From Watersipora subatra (Eukaryota > Bryozoa > Gymnolaemata > Cheilostomatida > Watersiporidae): a stretch of DNA of 64,000 nt. Positions 12,707 through 25,047 of this stretch are shown one piece after another. The stretch lies in NCBI RefSeq assembly GCF_963576615.1, contig NC_088708.1:7068001-7132000 (forward strand), in the 5' to 3' direction. Under the pieces are notes generated by a model. That model had not been told where the DNA came from. It made no database searches and saw only the letters and a program-made list of their open reading frames with translations. A program made the translations under genes and the position numbers. Within the stretch, counting starts at the first letter, position 1. Each line of letters opens with the position of its first letter.

Positions 12707-12716
12707 GCGCACAAAC
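12707..12716 (+). repeat. Target-site duplication, right copy
   Basis: GCGCACAAAC directly after the right inverted repeat of the P-like element. Confidence 0.85.
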
Positions 12717-12825
12717 TTTAAGTTAACTGGAGTTGTATTTCCTTTTTACAGAGATTATATGGGGAGAACAACTCTCCAACATAAAACTGTCAGCCATGTG
12801 TTTTACTACCTGTGTCAATAGATCC

Positions 12826-12871
12826 GCTATTAAATAAAAGGTCATAGCCAAATGACCTTTTATTTATTAGC
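12826..12871. terminator. Palindromic bidirectional poly(A) signal
   Basis: TAAATAAAAGGTCAT and its exact inverse form a 15-bp stem with a 6-base loop, so AATAAA occurs on both strands. On the minus strand it lies about 210 bases after the metalloprotease stop codon, a suitable 3' UTR length. Use as a poly(A) signal is inferred. Confidence 0.6.
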
Positions 12872-13074
12872 GTATCTACTGGCACCTGCATTTATAATCT
12901 ACAAGCATATGCAAACAAAGTGTGGGTATGGGTTATCTCTCTTGTGCGAAACCGAATTGATAAAATATCTATTTCGGCTGTATGGTTGTTTGAAAGTGAA
13001 GTTCATAATTCTCCACAAAGTATTCACACCTTTCGATTTAGACATTGTACATTGTATACAGTAATTGAGCTTGC

Positions 13075-16000
13075 TTACCCTTTGACACATTTAGTATAGT
13101 CTAGGGGACAGGTGCAGCTGTCACTGCAACCTTCCTCATCAGACCCGTCCGTGCAGTCATTGTAACAGTCACACTGAAACTTTCCGTTATAGCACTGCAA
13201 CATATCTTTTCTGAAAGTGTTGCTGCCGTTGAGACAACTCTTCTCAGTCCCATAGCATCTGTTTACTAAATATAAAATATGTATGTCATTAGGCTGTAAA
13301 TAGATGTTTAGGCATTTCAGCTTGACTTGCTAACTGGTCCTAATTTATTCATTAAAAGCAATTTTTATTGCACCATTTCTGTAAACCTTAGCAAGGTTAA
13401 AGCTAACAAGCAGAAAAATAAAACTATTGAAAATTCTGTTACTAATTTCACCGAGGGCAGGCAAGGAAATGAGCTTGGTAAAGTTTTTGATGAGGACACA
13501 GTAAGTAGCATTGGTGAGAAGACAATTCCTAGTTGTATAAGGTGTTCTACCCTGACAGTTCTGATCAAGAGTTGAGGTGAGAGAGCCTTGGTCTACACAT
13601 TCTCCCAAAGAGCACCACATGCCATCTCCACACTCGGTACCATCAGCTGCCGCAGTGTAAGAATTTGTGCACAAGTCAAGGTCGTCTGGGTAAACGCACC
13701 ATAAGTCGAGGCAAATTGAAGTATTTTGTATCGAGTATATAGACTGCAAGTAAATATCAGAGGTAAATAGAAACGTTGAGAGACCATTACAACTATTGGT
13801 TGAAAAATATCAATAGAATATTAAAATGTGTGTAATCATTCTCCATACTTATGAATTCTACATACACACCACAGCACAATACTAGATAAACATGGATTGA
13901 AAGCTCATTACTTTTTACACCCTCCCGGTTTTTATCAATACTCTTTTACTTGATATAATCAGAAAAATTTTTGAATTTATTCACAAAAAGCTCAGCAAAT
14001 TCTTACTTGTAACAAATCCATGTAGACATTCAGTGAATTTTTTATTAATTGTACAAAGCAAGTGCCCTCTCATAAACACAAAACATAGATTAAGAGTTGT
14101 CTCATCTTTCATCTGAATATTTTACAAGAGCAGGCGACATGAATTGACTCCCTAATATGAAAGTCATTCAGCTCAAGTGTTAGTCAAACAGTTTGCGAGT
14201 TTCTCTGTTAATGTCAACTTTGCTGACCAACCTGCTAAATAAACTTGTTGCATTGTGACCCTTTTTGAACAAAATCTTTTTTCAAAAGAGCTGGCATTCT
14301 TCAAGGTTGATTTGCAACACAATTCACATTACAGTTATTTGTATCAAAAGATTCACCATGTCTTGCTCTGTTGTCTTGTAGATGCAAAATATGTGTAAAC
14401 AAGTTCGTAAAAGCTAAAAAACGAGCAGTTAATTGCAGCCTTCACGAAATGCCGTAAATAGGAATACCTTTCTAATATGACTCCAATGGGACGTAGCTGA
14501 ACACGATGGCTTCTGTTTACACTTTCATGCAACTTCAATCGTAGAAATATTTTTCCAAATATACTTCACGCATTCAATAAAACCATGTCTATTATCCTTA
14601 CGCGTCTGTTTTATCATCATTGTAATGCTGTCGCTTTGAGCACTGATATCTCAAAACCTACCGTAAAAAGTCGTTAAAACTTTTAACCTTAGCTCAAAAG
14701 AGTGCATATCATCCTGGCATAATCAAAATATGCTGCAGAAATTGTTCGCGGTATTTAGCAAAAAGTATGAATCACATGATCAGATTACGACTAGATGATT
14801 AGATCAGGCTAAAACGAAACTGTAAAGTAGCGAGCATCTATATTTAATACGGGCTTTCCAAGAGAACCCGAAGTGTTTGTCATAAACTAGTGCTACGAAA
14901 CGCTTTATATTGACCCTTTTATTGGCCTTTAATTTCACATGATAACATCATTTGTCAAAACAATAACCACAATGTTTGAGTACGTCGTCGAAATAAAGAT
15001 ATTCCAAACTACCGCGTTTTCATGATAGCTGCGATTAACTGTTCATTTTTTTAGCTTTTAAGAGCTTGTAATCACATTTCCACATATTTTGCACCTACAA
15101 CACAGCAGAGTAATAAGACATGGTGAGAATTTTGATACCAAATAACTGTGATGTGAATTTTGTTGCCAGTAAACCTTTACGGTGGCTTTAAAAAATTCCT
15201 TGCAGGCCATTTACACGCTAAAATAACACTGAAGAAAATGAATTTTGTTTGTGTAAAAACCTGTATGCAAAGAAAAATAAGCCCTAGCACTAGAGAACTA
15301 TGTATTGAATGAAAAAACCTGCCTCATTACATGCCCATGTCCCTGTGTGAATATAACACTGATCATCGGCTGAAAAAACCTGCCCTGCGAAGTACATCTC
15401 GACATTGTCATCTATTGAGGTATTATAGTTAGGAATAGCAGAAGTGTTGGACAGACATGATCCATACCTGTGAAATGTGTTTAAAAAAGCGGATGAGATT
15501 GACTAAGACGTAAAGATCTATAAATCACAAGCTTATGGTTGTGATTAAAAAGATTGCCTCAGGTGTCTAAATCTCACACATTGCTGACACACTTGAATAT
15601 TATGGCAAACTGCAAGTTTATCAATAAAGCTGTGTCGCAAGTAGCTCTGCAAGGAGGTAACCCGTAGCGACACTAAGTTGACTTGTTTTATGCATATCTA
15701 CTAACCTTTAACAATTCTATAACAGAAACTTATTCAGAGGTAAGGGATAAACATTTTGCAATGTATCATGTTGAAAATAAGAGGCAAGTTGAACATTTAC
15801 AAAATGAAAACAAAAACAGTAAGTTTTCCTTTCTTGAAAATGCTTTTATCCACAACGTCAACTAAAAAGCTAATTCGCTGTCCTGCCTTACAATACAAAA
15901 TATATAATTAAAGTCTCTTAACCAGCAAACCACTTAATACCAAATAGAGCTTAATAATTAAAACGTTGTTAACCAATGCTCTAGCTATACAACGATAAAA

Positions 16001-19000
16001 AAGTTTATGAAGCTAAAAGAAATAGCTTGAGAACTTACTCGTGTATGGTCACGTAGAAACTCCTCTGAGAGCAGCAAGAAAAAAGAAACCTATTGCTGAG
16101 GTCGGTGGGTTTTCCAGCTTGAGCAGCCATAATATAGTTGTCATCAGCGCAACCAATGCTTGAATCTTCTCCATCATGGTAGGACCCTAAACTAAAGACA
16201 TCAAAACAATTCTGCACTTTTTGTTTGCAAAAATATGATTAAACAGAGAATACTTGAAAGGACTGTGCGAGTCTAAACTCATCATTGCTGAGAGTACAAT
16301 CACTACTGAAATAGTTAGCATATTATACCTGCTTCACTAGTATAGCAAGTATACTACTAAGAGATATACGATAGTAATATGCTTACCTACTATTTATTTT
16401 CAGAGTAAAGAAAAGGAAAAACTGGAAAAATATCTCCCACTCGGAGAGGAGATTAAAAAGTGCTGACACATAAGAACAATTGTAATTCCAGTAGCCCTGG
16501 ATCATTGTGTATAATAACACCTGCGCATAAAACGTGACTTGCCTAGATACCGGCAACAATCAACCCAAGTAAGTTGCAGAAAACTCGCAATTGGGAATGG
16601 CTAACATTTTGAGGCGAGTGATCAAACCTCCGGGTCTCTGGTAGGAGACCCAATCTTGAGTAGACATTACTCACCAACTTGGGTTGATAGGAATGTAGAA
16701 ACAATTTTTTTATAAAAATTATATATATTATATTTATGTATTATAATACATATAACTGTAATAACATGATATATAATTATATATATTATTGTATGTAGTT
16801 ATATATTACATATATTTATAAATATATATGTTTAAGCATTTATATATTTATGTATATAAATATTTATATTCATGTATATACATATTTTTATTTAAGATTC
16901 CGTCAGTTCACCCTTATCCTCGATATACGGTCTCAACAGCTGAGGCCTCTAACTGGGTGATGAGAAAACTTATCCCTCTGATTTTGTATGAAAGGTAAAC
17001 ATTTACGTTTACCTGTGACCAAGTTCATGGGCTGCCGTGCTCGCGTCATAAGTCAGCAAGAAACCAGTTTCAATCAGAGAGCTCGAGTATCCCGGTTCAC
17101 ATATGGTGCCTGTCCAAGCCAAGCCTACCAAAAACTACCAAATGAAGTCCAAAAAGATGAAACTTTGTGGTAAACTGGTAGAAACTTCCATAATAATTAT
17201 TCATGTATTTGGCATGCTGTTCACACCTACCTACAACTCCTGTAAATCCATCTTCCTTGTCAAACATGTCATACCTGGCAAAAGTACTGCATGTTCTAAT
17301 TTCATGTCATTGGCCATTGAAACTGTAAAGTTATTTTCTTCACGGAAGGGAAATGATCCTCAAAGTTATATTAGTGATTAGGTTGTTTATATAATCTATT
17401 CACAGATATGTTTGGAATTAGATTATTGGCACTAAAATTACAAGGAATATGTCTTTTGTTACATAAATAGAAATCGGAATGTATAAAGCTGGTAATATCC
17501 TGAACTAGTTTGTCCAGAGTTTGCTGACCGTAAAGGAGGTATAATTAGTTTCTTGTCAATTAAAATTTAAAAGGTCTCCCTGTTCAATGAACTTAATAAA
17601 GTATATCAATACAGCATAGTGATGTACTGATATAAGTTGAGGGACCAGAACCCATAGCTTCAAAAATCCCATAGCTGTTAAAATATAATAATATAGACAG
17701 AAGATATAAAATAGTATTATGCACTTCAGCATAAATTATGGAGCTCCGTGAAACTATAAGTTGTAGATAAGTATACACTGACAAGATAAATGTACACAAA
17801 TAGCTCAACATTCACACAATAATCAAGAACAGTGTTAGGCTCAGTATTTACTCACCTGAGATCAGTGAGAGTGCAACTGATACAGTGTGGTTATACTAAG
17901 GGTTATGCTACACTACACTGTCGTACACTATGCTGCGCTACTCTGTGCTATACTCAGGGCTTTGTTATACCAAGGGCAAGTACAGTAACTCTATTATATG
18001 ATCTATATTAGTCAATGATTCTAATAGAAGTGTTATAAACTATGCCAAGGACACTAACAAACATGTATTTAAAGTATAGGGAAGAAACGGGTGAGCTGAG
18101 TCATCTTACCCTGTGAATAGCATCACATGATCTGCAGGAGGGAGTACCTCGGCAGCCTCTGAGCTGTTTAAATACGTTGTGAAACTGTCTAAGGTCGATT
18201 CGGCATCAATATAAGTATTATTTACTACGTGATCTTGGACAAGATCATTTAGAGTTGTATTCACCTGAAAGGAAGTCATAATTACAAGAAAGTTAACTAG
18301 CAGAAAAAAGGGGTAAAAGTTTGTTCAAATGACTATTGGAGTAGTACAGAGATCAGCCCATCCTACAAAATAGAGCTGACTTGTTTCATTCGTAACTAAG
18401 TTAACTCTATAGCTTTAGCTTTTTAAAACACAAGCTTTCTAACTCATTAGCATAGCCTTAGTGTTATAGTCTACAAATATCTAGCTTTTTTTTAACCTAC
18501 TAGTACGCTTTGATAATCTAGTTTGTGTGTGTCAAAACTCCAGTTAAGCTGTTCAGTTAAAAGAACAGGCTAATCTAGATTGTTGATGTTGGCTAATAGA
18601 GTGATGCAAGGTTGGTTTGCTACTATCGTTATCACTACATGCCTTCATAAAAATTGAACCGGCCTTTTTGAAAATTGAATATTGTTCTGTTGACTACAGG
18701 CTAGGTACATATTTTTAAACCGCTAGGCTTCAGCAGCTCTCACCATAACATTAGTGAGATCATAAAAGTTTGAACATAACTTCAGTAAGATCAAGAAGTT
18801 TCAATTGACTGTGCATGAGAGACGATCATGTTACAGATCTTTTTACGGTATTCGTGAACTTGGAAGTAAAGCATAAGTTAAAATTGAAGCAATAGTCACT
18901 CACAGCTAACACGACTATTCCTGTGAGGTTTATAGCTATCCTGATGTCATCATTTTTCATAGTGCCAAAGTAATCATCTATCTGAAACAGAAGACCTAAT

Positions 19001-22000
19001 GATGCTACGTTTTATGCGCATGATAGTTTATTATATATAAACTTCTACTAGTAAAATGCATTAAACTTGAATTACTTGCATTCAGTTTTGGTGATGTACA
19101 TGTACACGTACATGTACATGTGTACATATTCTATCTACACAATCTACCCTGGATATTGAATGTCCATCAATGATTATCAGTTTTGCAGAAGTTATCAGCC
19201 TCACTGGAATCTTCTGTTGCTGACTCTGATTGCTGACTTATTTATGCGACGCTTTCTTTTTGGTATTGGTAGTAGTATTGGTAGTACTATTGGTAGTGGT
19301 ATTCATAGTAGTAGTGATATTAGTAGTGGTATTAGTAGTAGTATTGGTATTGGTAGAAGTGTTGGTAGTAGTATTGGTAGTAGTATTGATAGTAGTATTG
19401 GTAGTACTATTGGTAGTGGTATTCATAGTAGTAGTGATATTAGTAGTGGTATTAGTAGTAGTATTGATAGTAGTATTGGTAGTAGTATTGGTAGTAGTAT
19501 TGGTAGTAGTATTGGTAGTAGTATTGGTAGTAGTATTGATAGTAGTATTGGTAGTAGTATTGGTAGTAGTATTGGTAGTAGTATTGGTAGTAGTATTGGT
19601 AGTACTATTGGTAGTGGTATTCATAGTAGTAGTGATATTAGTAGTGGTATTAGTAGTAGTATTGGTATTGGTAGAAGTGTTGGTAGTACTATTGGTAGTG
19701 GTATTGATAGTAGTAGTGGTATTAGTAGTGGTATTAGTAGTAGTATTGGTATTGGTAGAAGTGTTGGTAGTAGTATTGGTAGTGGTATTGATAGTAGTAG
19801 TGGTATTAGTAGTGGTATTAGTAGTAGTATTGGTATTGGTAGAAGTGTTGGTAGTAGTATTGGCAGTGGTATTGATAGTAGTATTGGTAGTAGTATTGGT
19901 AGTGGTATTCATAGTAGTAGTGATATTAGTAGTGGTATTAGTAGTAGTATTAGTAGAAGTGTTGGTAGTACTATTGGTAGTAGTATTGGTAGAAGTGTTG
20001 GTAGTACTATTGGTAGTAGTATTGGTAGAAGTATTGGTAGTAGTATTGGTAGTGGTATTCATAGTAGTAGTGATATTAGTAGTGGTATTAGTAGTAGTGC
20101 TGGTAACAGTAATGGTAGTAGTATTGGTAGTATTGGTATTTTTTCACTTTGTTAGAAATATGATATTGAAAACAATAACTTTTCTCATTGATATTATGAA
20201 CCAAATGCCACGGCCCTTCTGAGCAGTCATTAATTGTCACTTCACATTGTCTTCTCTTTGACCACCAAGGCTATAACAACCCATTACCTCTCAGCACCAC
20301 CCTTCCGGGTCTTCTTACTTCACCACTGTTACTTAGCATTCAGATGAACTGATCCGTAGTGCCATAACTTCTCTTACATTCCTTATTTACAACCGATAAT
20401 GAAGAAACCAAGAATTACACTTATCCAAAAGCACTCGCAGCACACTGTAGTGTCTAATAAATCCCCACTTTGATCTGACTGATAATTGAGGTACGGCTTA
20501 CGGTGTCTCTTTTGAAATTAACATGAAATTGTTAAGGCCGCAGGCTTTAATAAGAGTACCACTCACAATCTCAGCCATATGTGCATAGTAGAGAAGTAGG
20601 TTGACCATATGGTCAGTCTCATTGGCTGCTGAAATGCTGCCATAGCTTGTTTTATTCCACACAGCAAAGTCGATGACCATGACGAGCTCTACAGTGGCTG
20701 ATATGGGTTCTATGGTTTGAGGAAGTGACCGTTTCTGCCTCGTTCTTTCTTTTGGAATAGCTGAAATATAGACAAGTTAGCTATAAAGTTAAATAGTTGG
20801 AACAATAGAAACACTCACTTATACAGTAGGATCATTATACAAATAGATCAGTATCAACAGAATTACCCGAAGTTCATTCAAGGTTCACCTGAGTATTCTA
20901 AATAAGCCTTTTATTCCTTTATAAATCTTTTTTCACATGATTTTCATTTTAGATACAGTTGAAAAGCATTGAGCACTCTTTGGGCTTGTATAAGCCATTA
21001 CTATGCCAGTAGAATAAACCTGTACAATTTCATAGAAAATAAAATTTGGGGCTATGTTGACTCTATGTAGGTAAGTAGAGAAGCTGATTGTTTGAAGGTG
21101 GTTTTATGTTGGCAAGTCTTGATGAGGGCATAAAACTAAGCAAAGTATTCAATAAGCTCCATGCCCCATCTTTATGGTGCTCCCATATCAACTGTATTTG
21201 TATGTGCACCGCACCCTTTGCCCACTATGCTTACATGTCTATGGCGCTCCCATGTCTATGGCGTTCCCTTGTCTATTGAGTCTTTATGACTACTGTGTCA
21301 TTAACTATGTCAAGATGTTCTCATACCCATCATACCTTCATGTATACTGTGTATCACGCTCCATCTCTACCAAACCTCCATGCCTACTAGTTATCTATGT
21401 GCACTGTACAACTACAGCTACTGCTCTATATTTTCGTTGTAAGGACTATTCTCTCTGTTATACAACATTAACAACTACATGTAGTTGTAGTTTGGCTTGT
21501 CATTCAAATATCCAATTATAATCCAGGGGTCTCAGTATACTAGAGATGTAGACACTTTATTATTTTAAATTGTTCATTTGCTACTCATTAGTTACATAGC
21601 TTCAATTTAGCTATATAGCCCCAATTTAATCATATAGCTTCAATTTAGCTATATAGCTTCAATTTAGCTATATAGCTTCAATTTAGCTATATAGCTTCAA
21701 TTTAACTATATAGCTTCAATTTAGCTATATAGCTTCAATTTAACTATATAGCTTCAATTTAGTTATACTGCTTCAAGTTATATTTGTTTTTGGTTTTTGC
21801 CTCGTGGTCTAATTTGCTCCAAATGGCATTCGCCAGTGTAAATAAAGTTAATACCTTCAATCTATATGGATTCAATTTAGCTATAACTTCAAGTTAATAT
21901 AGTTCAATTTAGCTATATAGCTGCAGCATATTCGGAAGCACCATAATAGTTGCATTCATGTAAGTTTAAGCATTCATAGCATGCCATAAATATAGATTGA

Positions 22001-25000
22001 GTATGAATGAATGTACATAACTCCTACCACGATCTCGTTTGTAGTTCTCTATCTGCCTGACGCTCTGTCTCGTTACTTTAGCTTTTCCGCTGCCCGACTG
22101 ATCAGTAGCCAGCGTGAACTCATGTTTGCCTATTCGAAATACTCCTGCCTAAAATTACAATGTCTAAATAAAAAATCATTTAGAACAATAAGAGATGGCT
22201 GACACGGTTTTCCCTTGTTGAAAAAGAACTTAAAAAGATGCAGATTGCAGATAGTGATGACTAGAATTAAGCAGTAGGTAGGCTTGTCGTGAGGAGCCAG
22301 CCAGAAAACCTTCAAGTTTTAAAGATTCAATATCATATATCTGAATACTGAGTATGCTAATAATTGAATTTGTTTAGAATTGCTATAATCCGAGATGCAA
22401 TGTCTGCTTGTTGATTGACAGCTTGCAATACCTTAAGTTGTTCTTTTGAATCCTCTCTATTCATTGCTACTCTTGCTCCACTCTTTCTGTCTCTCATCAT
22501 CCTAATGTCCTACAATAACATAGTTACATAGAGTAGACGACTCTCGGACACTACAGGCCAAATACTCACTGCTAAGGCGATACTAGTCAGGATACAGTGG
22601 CTCAGTTATGATGATTACAGATACAACTGTTTTATTTCAATTGTCTGATTTAATCCTAGCTGTGTGATTATTCTTTTTAAAAATTAGAAGCACATAATAG
22701 TCAAAGCTTAACACAAAATTTTGATTCAAATTTTTATAACTGACACCATAAACCTGTCTCAATCGTCGATTAGTTTGCAGTGTTCTAGATTTTCAGCTGA
22801 GCATCTTAATGCTGCGAATCTTACCGCACAACTTGAAACAATTATCATCTCTCATTTTCTTTTGTTTTCCTTTATTACACTTGGGAACTTGGCTATAAAA
22901 AACAATGTAACAATAATTGCTAGACAATCAATGCACCAAGTATCGGGTACTGAGCTAACTTAATTGTATAAATCTGTAAGTCATCATTATTAGTTTTAAT
23001 AAAAATCAAACTTGTTAACTACAAACACAACTCGCAGTCAGTAATACGTCTATATCGTTGGGCACCCTTTCCACATCTCTTTTTACACAGCTTCTCTATA
23101 GAAACTCTTTATAATAGAATAAATGTTGTCTACAAACTCTAATCGTAACCCTCAAAACTATCAATAACTGTTCATCAAAAAATCTTATTACACATGGCAT
23201 AAAAATCTTGTGTAGCATGGAACCTTTGCCACTAATCAGGAGTGTACACCGATCACCCGTTCTTCAGTTTATGAACTTGAACCAATTACCCGATTTTAAA
23301 TCGTTAAAAATGAACCAATCATTTGCCAATCATCAGCCCTCCTGATCATCAACCAATCAAAAACTCAACATTTCAAGAGCATACGCCAACCAAAAGCTCT
23401 ACAGTTCATAAGCACGAGCCAAACACCAGCTTTACAGTTCGTAATCATGAACCAATCAACAACTCTACAGTTCATGAACATAAGCCAGTAAACAACTCTA
23501 CAGTTCATGAACATAAGCCAGTAAACAACTCTACAGTTCTTGAACATAAGCCAATCAACAACTCTACAGTTCATGAACATAAGCCAGTAAACAACTCTAC
23601 AGTTCATGAACATAGACAGTAGACAACTCTACAGTTCATGAACATAGCCAGTAGACAACTCTACAGTTCATGAACATAAGCCAGTAAACAACTCTACAGT
23701 TCATGAACATAAGCCAGTAAACAACTCTACAGTTCATGAACATAAGCCAATCAACAACTCTACAGTTCATGAACATAAGCCAGTAAACAACTCTACAGTT
23801 CATGAACATAAGCCAGTAAACAACTCTACAGTTCATGAACAAAAGCCAATCAACAACTCTACAGTTCATGAACATAGTCAACTGTTGACTGAAGCTTAAA
23901 GCAACTAATTTTTCAGAAGTAAAAACAAAAACTCAGCAAAACTCCAGTAAATTCAGAGCATTGGTAACAAAATTCATACTGAATAATCAATATTGAATTA
24001 AATATTGATATTATGGAGTCACAGAAGTACATGAAATATGAAAGCCCTCATGCAGACAATTTATTACTCTCAACTGTTGACATTAACAGTAAAATAGGAG
24101 GTTAAATGTATCTCTGGCTCTCATAGCATGTACTACTTAAGTTGATGAAAAACAACAAATATTTATTGACAACAAAAATTTTGTAGTTGGTAACAATAAA
24201 CAGCTAAAATGCCAAGCATAGAGCGCTTTTCAACACCAACGGTTTATCGTAGCTTCCACACAAGTCACACACATGTTGAGTAGTTTGTATATGTAGCTTT
24301 TAGATGGCACTAAGTACGCTAATTAACAAGTAACTAGGTATACACATTTAAGCAAATTAAAATCTGCTTTTTGCAATTTTATATGCGGATTTATAAAAAT
24401 GTAGGATGTATAATAGCTAACCCATACATTAGCTTACATTCTAAATACATGTTTCTTATCCAATTACATAATAGGCCATTACCAATATTATCTTTAAGAG
24501 TGTTGAGTTTAATATAGACCATCCCAGACCAAATCAACAATGACACAACTATCCAAAAAATACTTTGCAGGCATGCAGTATTCACCTGTAGCTTATCTGT
24601 GACCTGCTGCCGAAATTCATCACTGGCACCCACCAACCGTATGTCAATGTCTCTCAGCTGAGTTCTACTCTCAGTCAGCTCCAGTAGGTGCTGCCGACCA
24701 TGTGATTCAAACTTTAATAAAATAATGTCATTTGGTTTTCTTTCCAATCGTATGTCAACTGTTTCCTCTCCATTGGTTGGTGTGACTTTACTCCCATAAC
24801 CTTGTTTAGGATTTGGCAGCAAAAGTGCTTCATTTACCGAAGCGGGTCTAGTGAAGACACTTTTATTGGTCACCTTATCAATGGATATGTGAGGTGAATC
24901 TCTGATCATCTGTCTTCCATTAGTTTCCCTGACTACAACATCGCCAAATAACCCTGATAGCAGTAACATGTAACTTAGCAAAACTGAAACGATCGTGAAC

Positions 25001-25047
25001 GGCAGCACTATTCTCAACCTCTGCCGCGTTAAATCTTTCTTAGACAT
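13075..25047 (-). CDS. ADAMTS/MIG-17-like zinc metalloprotease with LDLa module, 12 exons
   Basis: Reprolysin-type extracellular protease, inferred from a full exon reconstruction. Exons: 24586-25047, 22432-22509, 22028-22148, 20567-20760, 18904-18981, 18110-18264, 17231-17274, 17013-17109, 16039-16191, 15335-15467, 13551-13743 and 13075-13265. All junction phases agree. Exon 1 starts MSKKDLTRQR, followed by a hydrophobic signal or anchor segment. Exons 1-3 form the propeptide. Exon 4 has a furin site RQKRS, then the catalytic start VELVMVIDF. HELGHSLGSYHD, the zinc-binding motif, is split between exons 8 and 9 after HELGH; the Met-turn is NYIMA. Exon 10 has FAGQVFSADDQC. Exon 11 has ADGTECGDGMWCSLGECV, the ADAMTS Cys-rich signature. 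The last exon has DCTDGSDEEGC, an LDL-receptor class A module, then a TAA stop. No thrombospondin repeat was seen. About 630 residues. One intron seems to use a GC donor. The last exon could instead splice on at GG/GTAAGC. Confidence 0.88.
14304..15177. mobile_element. TTAA-type MITE, copy in protease intron
   Basis: Left end AAGGTTGATTTGCAACAC and the inverted right end GTAAACCT enclose long (about 170 bp) inverted arms that share TATCAAAAGATTCACCATGT and GCAAAATATGTG. It belongs to the same family as the better preserved copy at 59019. The flanking TTAA is degraded here. It is non-coding and sits in the intron between exons 10 and 11. Confidence 0.75.
16558..16692. repeat. Foldback or tRNA-like element
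   Basis: ATCAACCCAAGT near 16560 and the inverse ACTTGGGTTGAT near 16679 bracket a 135-bp unit with an internal hairpin (GGGTCTC...GAGACCC). On the minus strand a GGTTTGATCAC word resembles a pol III box B, so a tRNA-derived SINE head is possible. I could not fold a clear cloverleaf. Confidence 0.4.
16700..16895. repeat. TA-rich tract
   Basis: Nearly pure A/T sequence with TATATA and ATTTATGTAT words, next to the foldback unit and inside the intron between exons 8 and 9 of the protease gene. Confidence 0.8.
19262..20150. repeat. GGTAGTAGTATT minisatellite (triplet-based)
   Basis: About 890 bp of 12-bp units GGTAGTAGTATT and variants, arranged in larger blocks (a block with GGTATTCATAGTAGTAGTGA recurs about five times). 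It lies in the intron between exons 4 and 5 of the protease gene. The tract is free of stops in several frames on both strands, giving Ser/Gly/Ile, Val/Leu or Thr/Asn readings. These are artefacts of composition and not genes. Confidence 0.93.
20761..22027. other. Protease intron 3
   Basis: Between propeptide exon 3 and the furin-site exon. It is AT-rich with no coding signal. The only structured part is the 19-bp repeat near 21600. Confidence 0.6.
21600..21780. repeat. 19-bp tandem repeat
   Basis: The unit GCTTCAATTTAGCTATATA repeats about 9 times, with further decayed units near 21860-21920. Confidence 0.88.
23342..23880. repeat. 33-bp minisatellite
   Basis: About 15 units of a 33-bp sequence containing ACTCTACAGTTCATGAACAT and AAGCCAGTA. 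The left-hand units are diverged. Because 33 is divisible by three, both strands show repeating 11-residue readings (for example NNSTVHEHKPV), broken by one short unit near 23620. It lies in protease intron 1, so translation is unlikely. Confidence 0.9.

Noticed and set aside
16558..16692. tRNA gene
   Set aside because: A box-B-like word is present, but no acceptor stem, anticodon arm or cloverleaf could be formed.
19238..20222. Three long overlapping open frames (Ser/Gly, Val/Leu and Thr/Asn repeats)
   Set aside because: All come from a stop-free minisatellite inside an intron; no start context, domain or splice support.
23323..23881. Repeating 11-residue open frames on both strands
   Set aside because: Produced by a 33-bp minisatellite in protease intron 1; both strands are open for the same reason.
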